Positions 26,180 through 33,696 of a stretch of 64,000 nt of DNA are shown piece after piece; within the stretch, counting starts at the first letter, position 1, and each line of letters starts with the position of its first letter. Origin of the DNA: Tumebacillus algifaecis (lineage in GTDB: Bacteria > Bacillota > Bacilli > Tumebacillales > Tumebacillaceae); assembly GCF_002243515.1 (NCBI RefSeq), contig NZ_CP022657.1:1913001-1977000 (forward strand), written 5' to 3'. The notes below the pieces were generated by a model. The model was given only the letters and a program-made list of their open reading frames with translations. It made no database searches and was not told the origin of the DNA. The position numbers and the translations under genes were made by a program.

Positions 26180-27208
26180 GTGTACGAACGTTGGCATCCT
26201 ATTTCTTACCAAGTTTCGACAACTTCCACCACTCGCATTGTGGGCTCAGATCCGGTCAGCGCGGCGATTGGAATTGCTCAGACCGTGTTTCCTGCGCGGC
26301 GACCGAACGCCGTCATATTAACACGCCCCGATTTTTTTCCTGTTGTGCTCGCCGCTGCTCGTCTGTTGCATCGTCCATTTGATGCGGTGATGCTTTATAC
26401 AGATGGTGAACAATTAGAAGACAGCGTTTCCCGCGAACTGATCCGCCTATCTCCACAAGGTAACGGGTTGCCTGGCCAGGTGATCGTGATCGGGACGGTG
26501 CACGCCAATGTGCTGCACGACCTGACGCAGCTTGGCTTCTCGGTCTGCCATCTACTCGGTCATGATCTGTGGGACACGGTGGGCAGGATCGCCGATTGTG
26601 AACCGAGCGCAGACAGCGAGTATGCGTTGCTCGTCTCGGCCGATCCACAAGGGGGCGGGATTGCGGCGGGCAGCTTCGCCGCTTCGACCGGATCGCCGAT
26701 CCTCTTTGCTTCCGAGCGCGGTTTGTCCGACATGGCGACGCGCTATCTGCACAAACATCCTCGCAAAAAGTTGATCGTCGCAGCCCCCGAGTCCTATCTA
26801 CCCGCAACGCTTGGTAGCGAGGTGCGCAAGGCTGGTTCGAAGATTGAAGCGTGGGTCGGCGGGCGTGATGTCTTTGAGACAGCTGTGGAACTGGCACAAT
26901 TGCGCAAGGGCAAGGTCAAATTCGCTTTTGGCAAAAAGGAGCGCAAAGGCGGGGGACTGGCGCTCGTGCCTGTCGAGCAGTGGGCCTTTGGAGCGGCTTC
27001 GGCCGCTCTGTCGAATGTCGGTCGCTCGATCCCACTGTTGCTGACCCGGCACGATCGCTTGCCGTCTGTGGTCGAAGAGTTTCTGTATGATCTGCAAGCA
27101 AGATCACAAGAAGTTCGGTTGCATGGCTTTGTCATCGGCAGTTTTGATGTGATCAACCAGCCGGTGCAGATCATGTTGCATCGGGCGATCGCCCCCGACG
27201 GGTTCTGA
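26180..27208 (+). CDS. Cell-wall-binding-repeat-2-like protein without a signal peptide
   Basis: 342 residues. The sequence has the rhythm of CW_binding_2 repeats: TRIVGSDPVSAAIGIAQ near the start, AVILTRPDFFPVVLAAARLL, QVIVIGT, and a second segment HLLGHDLWDTVGRIAD with PILFASE. Classical members are surface proteins, but this one starts directly with soluble sequence and has no signal peptide or anchor, so a cytoplasmic role is likely. GTG 26180 follows AAAGGGGGG. The TlpA-like gene begins 64 bases past its stop. Confidence 0.6.
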   Translation: MYERWHPISYQVSTTSTTRIVGSDPVSAAIGIAQTVFPARRPNAVILTRPDFFPVVLAAARLLHRPFDAVMLYTDGEQLEDSVSRELIRLSPQGNGLPGQVIVIGTVHANVLHDLTQLGFSVCHLLGHDLWDTVGRIADCEPSADSEYALLVSADPQGGGIAAGSFAASTGSPILFASERGLSDMATRYLHKHPRKKLIVAAPESYLPATLGSEVRKAGSKIEAWVGGRDVFETAVELAQLRKGKVKFAFGKKERKGGGLALVPVEQWAFGAASAALSNVGRSIPLLLTRHDRLPSVVEEFLYDLQARSQEVRLHGFVIGSFDVINQPVQIMLHRAIAPDGF

Positions 27209-27272
27209 ATGAGCGTGCGTTTTCTCCTAGTGTTTGGGCATCCTGATCCAGAGAAGCATGGAAAGGGGACGG

Positions 27273-27812
27273 ATGCTGATGATACAGGGTTGGAAGCGCA
27301 CGCTGTTTCTTTTTGGCTCACTGGCCGTTGTGCTGCTCATTACCTGTTTGCTGATGGTAGGCACCCACGAGGCGCAAGCTGACACCGGGATCAAAGCAGG
27401 GCAGATCGCTCCCGACTTTGAACTGCTCGATCACCAAGGCAACAAGCATAAGCTGAGCGATTATCGCGGGAAACCGGTGCTGCTCAATTTCTGGGCCTCA
27501 TGGTGTACCTCATGCCGGATGGAGATGCAGGATTTGGTCGATTCGGCCATATTGTACGACAACAAAGTGCAGTTTGTGGGTGTCAATCTGGCAGATCAAG
27601 ATTCGCCGACCGTGTCGCAGGCGTTTTTAAAAAAATTTAGGGTCGAGTTTCCAAACGTGTTGGATGAGCAGGGCAAGGTTGCCGATCAGTATCAAGTACT
27701 GGTCGTCCCCACCTCTTTCCTGATCGATCGGGAGGGAAAGATCGTACAGATGGTGCAAGGTCCGCTATATAATGAGGAGATCGACAAGCTGTTTCAAAAG
27801 GTGCTCAACTAA
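27273..27812 (+). CDS. TlpA/ResA-like membrane-anchored thioredoxin
   Basis: 179 residues with an N-terminal membrane anchor (about 10-30) and an extracytoplasmic thioredoxin fold whose active site is C78-TS-C81 (WCTSC). It carries the AhpC/TSA-type entry APDFELLDHQG and a cis-proline VVPTSF. Such proteins reduce disulfides outside the membrane, for example apocytochrome c. It is a second member beside resA at 56734, with a different CxxC dipeptide (TS rather than EP), so probably a different partner. Start is ATG 27273 or 27279; both follow AAAGGGG. Confidence 0.85.
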   Translation: MLMIQGWKRTLFLFGSLAVVLLITCLLMVGTHEAQADTGIKAGQIAPDFELLDHQGNKHKLSDYRGKPVLLNFWASWCTSCRMEMQDLVDSAILYDNKVQFVGVNLADQDSPTVSQAFLKKFRVEFPNVLDEQGKVADQYQVLVVPTSFLIDREGKIVQMVQGPLYNEEIDKLFQKVLN

Positions 27813-27898
27813 TTCTGTTGAATAACAGACGGTCCAACGTTTATCTCATGTCCTCTTTGGTTACAATGGTAATTCGTAATGCCATTGCAGGGAGCGTG

Positions 27899-29200
27899 AT
27901 GACGATGGACCGTTTTGTGATTATCGGCGGAGATGCTGCCGGGATGAGTGCTGCTATGCAAATCAGACGTGCCCACCCGGATGCCTCGCTCACTATTTTT
28001 GAAAAAGGCACGACTTACTCGTATGCGCAGTGCGGGCTGCCTTACTATATTGGCGGCTCCATCAGGTCGGCCGACAAGTTGATCGCCCGCACGCGCGAGG
28101 CGTTTCAAGAAACATACAACATGAATGCGACGATTTTGCACGAAGTCACCGCGATTCACCCCGAGCGGCAAGTGGTGACCGTTCGCAACTTGCAAGCCGA
28201 CACGGAGACGGAACACCCGTTTGACAAATTGCTGATCGCCACCGGAGGACGAGCCGTACTTCCCGATTGGGAGGGCGCGCAACTGGAAGGTGTCTTTGTG
28301 CTGAAAACGCTGGCCGACGCATTGCGGATCGAAGCGTATACCAAACAAGCGGATATCAGGCAGGTGGTCGTCATCGGCGGTGGCTACATTGGACTGGAAA
28401 TGGCCGAAGCGTTTCATGCGCTGGGCAAGCAAGTACGCATTGTAAACCGTGGCGACCAGGTGGCTGGCCCATGGGACAAAGAGATGGCCGATCTGTTGAC
28501 CGCAGAATTGGAGCGGCATGGCGTCGCTGTCCATCTGGGCGAAGAAATAATCAGTCTGTCAGGGATGAACGGGAAGGTCAAAACGGTGGACACAAAAACG
28601 GCCTCCTACCCGGCCGACCTCGTGCTGGTGGCGGTCGGGATCATCCCCAACTCGGAGATCGCCAAGCGTGCAGGTCTGTCGCTATCAGTTCGCGATGCCA
28701 TCTCGGTCAACGCCAAAATGGAAACGAGTCACGCCAACATCTGGGCGGCAGGTGATGTCGCGAGCCAATTTCACCGTCTGAAAAATCGAGAGGACTATAT
28801 TCCGCTCGGCACGCATGCCAACAAGATGGGGCGCATCGCTGGCAAACAGATGGCGCTCGGTCAAGGCGAATTCCAAGGAGTGCTCGGCACGGCGATCTTA
28901 AAAGTGTTCGATCTGACGGCAGCCCGCACCGGATTGTCGGAGGGGGAGGCGCACAAGGAAAAGATTCCGCATCGGACGGTGTCGCTATCGACGTTGCAAC
29001 ATGCAGGATACTACCCGAACGCTCAGCCTTTGCACATCAAATTGATCGTGCGCGAAGGGGCGGACAAGCGCATTGATGTGTTGGCGACCGCCATTTGGCA
29101 AGGGATGACGGCCGAACAGCTGCTCGATCTCGATCTGGCGTACGCGCCGCCGCACAACGCGGTGTGGGACCCGGTGCAACAGGCGGCCAGACGGCTGTAA
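27899..29200 (+). CDS. CoA-disulfide reductase-like flavoprotein
   Basis: 433 residues of the pyridine nucleotide-disulfide oxidoreductase class with a single active-site cysteine. FAD loop IIGGDAAGMSAA (8-19), the redox cysteine C45 in YAQCGLPYY, NAD(P)H loop VVIGGGYIGLEMAEA, AAGDVA near residue 280, and the C-terminal tyrosine pair in HAGYYPNAQPL are all as in CoA-disulfide reductase and Npsr-like enzymes. Bacilli use CoA or bacillithiol as low-molecular-weight thiols. No rhodanese domain follows. ATG 27899 or 27905 is the start (AGGGAG upstream). Confidence 0.87.
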   Translation: MTMDRFVIIGGDAAGMSAAMQIRRAHPDASLTIFEKGTTYSYAQCGLPYYIGGSIRSADKLIARTREAFQETYNMNATILHEVTAIHPERQVVTVRNLQADTETEHPFDKLLIATGGRAVLPDWEGAQLEGVFVLKTLADALRIEAYTKQADIRQVVVIGGGYIGLEMAEAFHALGKQVRIVNRGDQVAGPWDKEMADLLTAELERHGVAVHLGEEIISLSGMNGKVKTVDTKTASYPADLVLVAVGIIPNSEIAKRAGLSLSVRDAISVNAKMETSHANIWAAGDVASQFHRLKNREDYIPLGTHANKMGRIAGKQMALGQGEFQGVLGTAILKVFDLTAARTGLSEGEAHKEKIPHRTVSLSTLQHAGYYPNAQPLHIKLIVREGADKRIDVLATAIWQGMTAEQLLDLDLAYAPPHNAVWDPVQQAARRL

Positions 29201-29261
29201 TCGCGGTGTTCTCTGCGGATTTTGGCAGCTTTCCGCGAGAAAACAGACGTTTTGTCGAGGG

Positions 29262-29291
29262 GCAGGAATCTTTTTGGGCCTAGTAGAAATA
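29262..29291 (+). promoter_or_regulatory. Candidate sigma-H promoter of the spoIIA operon
   Basis: GCAGGAATC (29262-29270), 12 bases, then GTAGAAATA (29283-29291). Each element has one mismatch to the sigma-H consensus RNAGGAWWW / RNNGAATWW. spoIIA is a sigma-H target in Bacillus. Confidence 0.5.
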
Positions 29292-29334
29292 GGGGGCAAG
29301 ACAGCAATTTTTTCCTCAAGGAGGCAGGGACAAG

Positions 29335-29682
29335 ATGTTGCAAATCTCCACAGACGTTTGCGGCGACACGCTGATCGTGCGGCTCTCGGGTGAACTTGAT
29401 CATCATACAGCGGAAATGGTGCGCAGCCAGGTTGAAGCGGAGCTAGACCGCGGCCTGACCGCACACCTCGTTATGAATTTGGAAAACTTGAGCTTTATGG
29501 ATTCTTCCGGTCTAGGCGTAATTCTTGGCCGTTATAAACGTGTGACCCAATCTGGCGGGCGCATGGCTTTATGCGCGGTCAATGATCAACTCAAAAAGCT
29601 GTTCGAACTTTCGGGGATGCTGAAGATTTTGCGAATCTATCCGAACGAATCTCAGGCGCTGGCTGAGACGGGGGTGGCGTAA
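29335..29682 (+). CDS. spoIIAA: Anti-sigma F factor antagonist SpoIIAA
   Basis: 115-residue STAS-domain protein. The phosphorylation site lies in MDSSGLGVILG (D56, S57, S58), where SpoIIAB phosphorylates Ser58 and SpoIIE removes the phosphate. The unphosphorylated form displaces sigma-F from SpoIIAB in the forespore. ATG 29335 follows AAGGAGGCAGGG. The stop abuts the spoIIAB start. Confidence 0.95.
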   Translation: MLQISTDVCGDTLIVRLSGELDHHTAEMVRSQVEAELDRGLTAHLVMNLENLSFMDSSGLGVILGRYKRVTQSGGRMALCAVNDQLKKLFELSGMLKILRIYPNESQALAETGVA

Positions 29683-30120
29683 ATGGAGAATTTCATGGAA
29701 TTGAAATTTGCCGCGCGCTCCCAGAATGAATCGTTCGCACGCGTGGCGGTCGCTGCGTTCATCTCACAGCTCGATCCGACGCTTGAAGAGCTGACCGAAA
29801 TCAAGACGGTCGTCTCCGAAGCGGTGACCAATGCAATCATCCATGGTTATGACGGCCAGGACGGTCTGGTGCTGATCACCTGCGCGATCATCGACGGCAC
29901 GATCGAAATGGTGATTGAAGACAATGGCCGTGGGATTGATGATGTCGAAGAGGCGCGCCAGCCCCTGTTTACTTCCAAGCCAGAGTTGGAGCGCTCCGGC
30001 ATGGGCTTTACCATCATGGAGAATTTTATGGATTCGATCGAAGTGACGAGCAGACCCGAATTGGGCACCCGCGTGCGGCTGGTCAAACGTCTGAAAAGTC
30101 CTTCTGTCGCGAATCACTAG
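29683..30120 (+). CDS. spoIIAB: Anti-sigma F factor and serine kinase SpoIIAB
   Basis: 145 residues, GHKL-fold kinase. The N box [11 protein letters not shown] (E46, N50), the G1 box DNGRGIDD and the G2 segment [12 protein letters not shown] bind ATP. It holds sigma-F inactive in the predivisional cell and mother cell and phosphorylates SpoIIAA. The first ATG (29683) is used because [18 protein letters not shown] aligns end-to-end with the Bacillus protein; it directly follows the spoIIAA stop. Confidence 0.95.
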   Translation: MENFMELKFAARSQNESFARVAVAAFISQLDPTLEELTEIKTVVSEAVTNAIIHGYDGQDGLVLITCAIIDGTIEMVIEDNGRGIDDVEEARQPLFTSKPELERSGMGFTIMENFMDSIEVTSRPELGTRVRLVKRLKSPSVANH

Positions 30121-30131
30121 GGGGATGCAGG

Positions 30132-30881
30132 ATGGCAATTGAAAAAACTGCCCCGCATCAGAAGTATTCGGACGAGCAGGTCAAACATTTGATTGCCGCT
30201 TCACAAGGAGGGGATGATGGTGCTCGCGAGGCGCTGATCGTCTCCAATCAGCGACTGGTCTGGTCGGTCGTCCAGCGTTTTCTCAACCGCGGTTACGAAG
30301 CGGATGATCTCTTTCAGATCGGCTGCATCGGTCTGATGAAGGCGATCGACAAGTTCGATCTTTCGTATGATGTGCGCTTCTCTACCTATGCGGTCCCGAT
30401 GATCATCGGTGAAATCCAGCGCTTCTTGCGCGATGACTCCACTGTCAAAGTCTCCCGCTCACTCAAGGAGACGGCACGGCAAGTGCGCCGCACCCGCGAT
30501 GAATTGGCCAAAAAGCTCAACCGCCAGCCGCACATCAACGAAGTGGCGCAGGCGATGGGGATGGAGCCGACCGAGGTGGTCTTTGCTTTAGAGTCGATGC
30601 GCCAGCCCGCGTCGATCCACGAGACCGTTTTTGAAAATGATGGAGATCCGATCTACCTGATGGATCAGATCTCCGACGAGACGCAAAACAAGTGGTTTGA
30701 TAAACTGGCGTTGCACGACGCTTTGGCGCGGTTGCCCGAACGGGAGCGCTTGATCGTCTTCATGCGCTTCTTCCGCGACAAAACGCAGGCCGAAGTGGCC
30801 GAAGTGCTGGGCATCTCGCAGGTGCAGGTGTCGCGGCTGGAGAAAAAGATTTTACAGATAATTCGCGATCAGCTCGGTTAA
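30132..30881 (+). CDS. sigF: RNA polymerase sigma-F factor
   Basis: 249 residues. Region 2 (NQRLVWSVVQRFLNRGYEADDLFQIGCIGLMKAIDKFD), region 3 and the region 4 helix-turn-helix (TQAEVAEVLGISQVQVSRLEKK) are intact. It is the first forespore-specific sigma factor and drives early forespore genes; SpoIIAB controls its activity. The start is 11 bases past spoIIAB with GGGGGATGCAGG as ribosome binding site. Confidence 0.96.
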   Translation: MAIEKTAPHQKYSDEQVKHLIAASQGGDDGAREALIVSNQRLVWSVVQRFLNRGYEADDLFQIGCIGLMKAIDKFDLSYDVRFSTYAVPMIIGEIQRFLRDDSTVKVSRSLKETARQVRRTRDELAKKLNRQPHINEVAQAMGMEPTEVVFALESMRQPASIHETVFENDGDPIYLMDQISDETQNKWFDKLALHDALARLPERERLIVFMRFFRDKTQAEVAEVLGISQVQVSRLEKKILQIIRDQLG

Positions 30882-30905
30882 GTTCTGCACTTCTGCCCCA
30901 TACTA
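30876..30905 (+). promoter_or_regulatory. Candidate sigma-G promoter of the 48-aa membrane protein
   Basis: CATACTA (30899-30905) is a perfect sigma-G -10 element. GGTTA (30876-30880), 18 bases upstream, is a weaker -35 with two mismatches to GHATR. The start would be near 30912, inside the short gap after sigF and just before the ribosome binding site at 30923. Confidence 0.4.
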
Positions 30906-30935
30906 CCGAAAGAAGCATGTGCGAGGTGATGGTGG

Positions 30936-31082
30936 ATGGAGGAGAAAGTGAAAACGACCAAGCGCCGCGTGGTCTGGCTGGCTGTTCTGCTAGCCCTTCT
31001 CGCCGTCAGCGCGGGAGGGTATGTCTGGTGGGATCAAACGGCTGTCAAATATGATCGGATCACCAACGCGACGCGAGTTTAA
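30936..31082 (+). CDS. 48-residue single-helix membrane protein between sigF and spoVAC
   Basis: Reads MEEKVKTTKRRVVWLAVLLA, then LLAVSAGGYVWWD and a polar tail ending NATRV. A lysine/arginine-rich cytoplasmic start, one membrane helix (about 12-31), and a short outer tail give N-in topology. The ribosome binding site GAGGTGAT is ideal and five bases before the ATG. It sits where spoVAA and spoVAB are found in Bacillus, is preceded by a perfect sigma-G -10 box and followed by its own terminator. I do not recognise the family. Its job in the forespore membrane is unknown. Confidence 0.7.
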   Translation: MEEKVKTTKRRVVWLAVLLALLAVSAGGYVWWDQTAVKYDRITNATRV

Positions 31083-31091
31083 GATCGATCG

Positions 31092-31129
31092 AAAAGCAGG
31101 TACCTTTTCCAAAAAGTGCCTGCTTTTTT
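31092..31129 (+). terminator. Terminator between the 48-aa gene and spoVAC
   Basis: AAAAGCAGGTAC and GTGCCTGCTT pair around a 12-base loop, followed by six T. It separates spoVA transcription from sigF. Confidence 0.85.
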
Positions 31130-31132
31130 CTT

Positions 31133-31162
31133 TCATAGCACAGGCACTCCCTTGGCAAGCTA
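31133..31162 (+). promoter_or_regulatory. Candidate sigma-G promoter of the spoVA operon
   Basis: TCATA (31133-31137), 18 bases, CAAGCTA (31156-31162). Each element has one mismatch to GHATR / CATNHTA. It lies just after the terminator and before spoVAC, so spoVA would have its own late forespore start. Confidence 0.45.
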
Positions 31163-31199
31163 GGATTACGACAGGTCAAGGCAAGAGGAGGTACTTCCC

Positions 31200-31658
31200 A
31201 TGAAGCAAGGACCCAAGGCGAAGGCAGACTATAAAAAGCTTACTGACAAGCACGTTCCGAAACGTCCTGTATTCGCCAATGTAATTCGAGCGTTTTTAGT
31301 CGGTGGATTGATCTGTTTGCTCGGGCAGTTTGTGCAGAAGTTTTTCATGACGTACTTTGATTTCGACCAAAAGACGGCAGGGAACCCGACGGTGGCGGTG
31401 ATGGTTTTTCTGGCGGTTCTGCTTACAGGTCTTGGCGTCTATGATCGGATCGGGCAGTGGGCAGGAGCGGGGTCGGCCGTTCCGGTCACTGGATTTGCCA
31501 ACGCGATGTCTTCGGCGGCGATCGAGCATAAAAGCGAGGGGTTGGTGCTCGGTGTCGGCGGTCAGATGTTTAAAGTCGCAGGTCCGGTGATCGTGTTCGG
31601 TGTGGTCGCAGCATTTGTGATCGCAGTGATCAAGCATCTTATCAAGATGGTGATGTGA
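31200..31658 (+). CDS. spoVAC: Stage V sporulation protein AC
   Basis: 152 residues with three to four membrane helices. SpoVAC is a forespore inner-membrane protein of the dipicolinic acid channel and behaves as a mechanosensitive channel in B. subtilis. The segment [19 protein letters not shown] and PVTGFANAMSSAAIE are shared with SpoVAEB, to which it is related. ATG 31200 follows AAGAGGAGG. It heads spoVAC-AD-AEB-AEA-AF. Confidence 0.94.
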   Translation: MKQGPKAKADYKKLTDKHVPKRPVFANVIRAFLVGGLICLLGQFVQKFFMTYFDFDQKTAGNPTVAVMVFLAVLLTGLGVYDRIGQWAGAGSAVPVTGFANAMSSAAIEHKSEGLVLGVGGQMFKVAGPVIVFGVVAAFVIAVIKHLIKMVM

Positions 31659-31687
31659 TTACAGTTTGATGGAAGGTGAGTCAAGGC

Positions 31688-32707
31688 ATGGGATTAATCG
31701 GGAAGCAGACATGGGAATTTTCAACCAAACCGGTGTTGATCGCCACTGGAGCGGTCGTCGGTCCTAAAGAGGGCGAAGGGCCGCTTGGGCAAGAGTTTGA
31801 CACGGTGCATCAAGATCCGTATAACGGGCAGGATTCGTGGGAAAAGGCGGAACGCCGCTTTTTTGAAGAAGCTTGTCAGACGGCGCTGAAAAAAGCCAAC
31901 TTGGCGAACGATGTGATCGACGTGCTGTATGCGGGAGATTTGCTGAATCAAATCGTCACGGCCAATTTTGGGGCGCGGACACTGGCCGTTCCGTTTTTGG
32001 GAGTGTTTGGTGCCTGCTCGACCTCGATGGAATCGCTGGCATTGGCGGCGATGACCGTCGATGCTGGCTATGCGAACCATGCGATGGCGGCCACCGCTTC
32101 GCACAACTCGACGGCAGAACGGCAGTTCCGCTACCCGACCGAATACGGCGGACAAAAACCGCCGACCGCACAGTGCACGGTGACCGGCTCGGGTGCGGCG
32201 ATCGTCGGGCGCACAGGAAACGGGCCGCGCATCACCCATGCGACGATCGGCAAAGTTGTCGATCTCGGTGTAAAATCGCCGTTTGAAATGGGGCCAGCGA
32301 TGGCACCTGCCGCGGTCGATACGATTGCGAGACATTTTAAAGACACGGGTCGCACGCCAGAGGATTACGATCTGATCGTGACGGGCGACTTGGCGCGGGT
32401 CGGGCATAAGATCGCCGAAGAGCTACTCGGCAAAGAGGAAGGCTTGTTTTTCGGAGATCGCTTTAAAGACTGTGGAATCTTGATCTTTGATCCAGACCAG
32501 TCGGAAGTATTTTCGGGTGGGAGCGGCTGTGCCTGCTGTGCGGTCGTCACCTATGGTCATCTGCTCAAGCGAATGGAACGCGGAGAACTGAACCGCATCC
32601 TAGTCTGCGCAACAGGCGCGTTGCTGTCTCCGCTCTCCTCGCAGCAAGGCGAATCGATTCCCTGTGTCGCGCATGCGGTGGTCATCGAGAGGGGAGAGTG
32701 GGTGTAG
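31688..32707 (+). CDS. spoVAD: Stage V sporulation protein AD
   Basis: 339 residues with a thiolase-like fold ([34 protein letters not shown] type motifs). SpoVAD binds dipicolinic acid on the outer face of the spore inner membrane during DPA uptake. ATG 31688 follows AAGGTGAG; a GTG 12 bases earlier lies inside that site. Its last codons run almost to the spoVAEB start. Confidence 0.95.
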   Translation: MGLIGKQTWEFSTKPVLIATGAVVGPKEGEGPLGQEFDTVHQDPYNGQDSWEKAERRFFEEACQTALKKANLANDVIDVLYAGDLLNQIVTANFGARTLAVPFLGVFGACSTSMESLALAAMTVDAGYANHAMAATASHNSTAERQFRYPTEYGGQKPPTAQCTVTGSGAAIVGRTGNGPRITHATIGKVVDLGVKSPFEMGPAMAPAAVDTIARHFKDTGRTPEDYDLIVTGDLARVGHKIAEELLGKEEGLFFGDRFKDCGILIFDPDQSEVFSGGSGCACCAVVTYGHLLKRMERGELNRILVCATGALLSPLSSQQGESIPCVAHAVVIERGEWV

Positions 32708-32708
32708 C

Positions 32709-33071
32709 ATGGAACTCGATCTGACGTTTTTGTACGCGTTTTTAGTCGGCGGACTGATCTGCGTAATCGGTCAGTTGTTGATGGATTTGACCAATTTGAC
32801 GCCCGCGCATGTGATGACGCTGTTGGTCGTGTTTGGGGCGGTGCTCGACGGGTTCGGACTGTACGAGCCGTTGATCAAATTGGCTGGGGCTGGAGCGACG
32901 ATTCCGATCACCTCGTTTGGTAACGCGCTGGTGCACGGGGCGATGGCCGAAGCAGAGCAACACGGACTGGTCGGCATCATCACCGGGATCTTCGAGGTAA
33001 CATCGGCGGGCGTTTCGGCGGCGATCGTCTTTTCTTTTTTTGCGGCGCTGCTGTTCAGACCCAAAGGGTAA
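32709..33071 (+). CDS. spoVAEB: Stage V sporulation protein AE, membrane part
   Basis: 120 residues with four membrane helices ([18 protein letters not shown] at the start). It is a paralogue of SpoVAC (shared FLVGGLIC and [13 protein letters not shown] patterns) and part of the DPA transport complex. It begins one base after the spoVAD stop codon, consistent with translational coupling. Confidence 0.92.
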   Translation: MELDLTFLYAFLVGGLICVIGQLLMDLTNLTPAHVMTLLVVFGAVLDGFGLYEPLIKLAGAGATIPITSFGNALVHGAMAEAEQHGLVGIITGIFEVTSAGVSAAIVFSFFAALLFRPKG

Positions 33072-33114
33072 GGTAGGACTGCTCAGACAATCTGACCGAA
33101 GGGGTGACGGAATC

Positions 33115-33696
33115 ATGGGGAAGCGCAAAGTCATTTTGATCACAGATGGGGATCAGGTCGCGAGAAAAGCGGTCGAAAAAGTGGCAGCCGAAGTTGGTTG
33201 CCGCGTCATCTCTCGTTCATCTGGCAACCCGACTCCGCTCAGCGGTCAGCAATTGATTCGGCTGATCGAACATGCCAAACATGATCCGGTGTTGGTCATG
33301 TTCGATGACAACGGGAACGGTGACTATGGCTACGGCGAACGGGCGCTGGAATATGTGGTCAACCACCCGAACATCGAAGTGCTCGGCGCCATCGCTGTGG
33401 CTTCCAATACGCCGATGGTGGACGGCGTGCATGTCGATTTTTCGATCGATCAGAACTGCCAGTTGATTGATGATGCGGTCGATAAAGACGGTCACCCTTC
33501 GCATAGCGTTGAGCATGTGGTCTACGGTGACACGGTAGACATCCTATCAAGCTGCGAGATCCCGATGATCGTAGGTGTTGGTGATATCGGCAAGATGCAG
33601 GGTAAAGACCATTTTTTAAAAGGGGCGCCGATCACCAAGGCTGCGATCATAGAAATTCTGAAACGGAGTGGATATGACCATGTCGCGGATCATTAA
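33115..33696 (+). CDS. spoVAEA: Stage V sporulation protein AE, soluble part
   Basis: 193 residues, soluble, with an N-terminal ILITDGDQVARKAVEKVA segment and FDDNGNGDYGYGERAL typical of the SpoVAEA family, whose exact role in DPA uptake is not known. ATG 33115 follows GAAGGGGTGACGG; the longer frame from 33040 overlaps spoVAEB. It overlaps the spoVAF start. Confidence 0.9.
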   Translation: MGKRKVILITDGDQVARKAVEKVAAEVGCRVISRSSGNPTPLSGQQLIRLIEHAKHDPVLVMFDDNGNGDYGYGERALEYVVNHPNIEVLGAIAVASNTPMVDGVHVDFSIDQNCQLIDDAVDKDGHPSHSVEHVVYGDTVDILSSCEIPMIVGVGDIGKMQGKDHFLKGAPITKAAIIEILKRSGYDHVADH

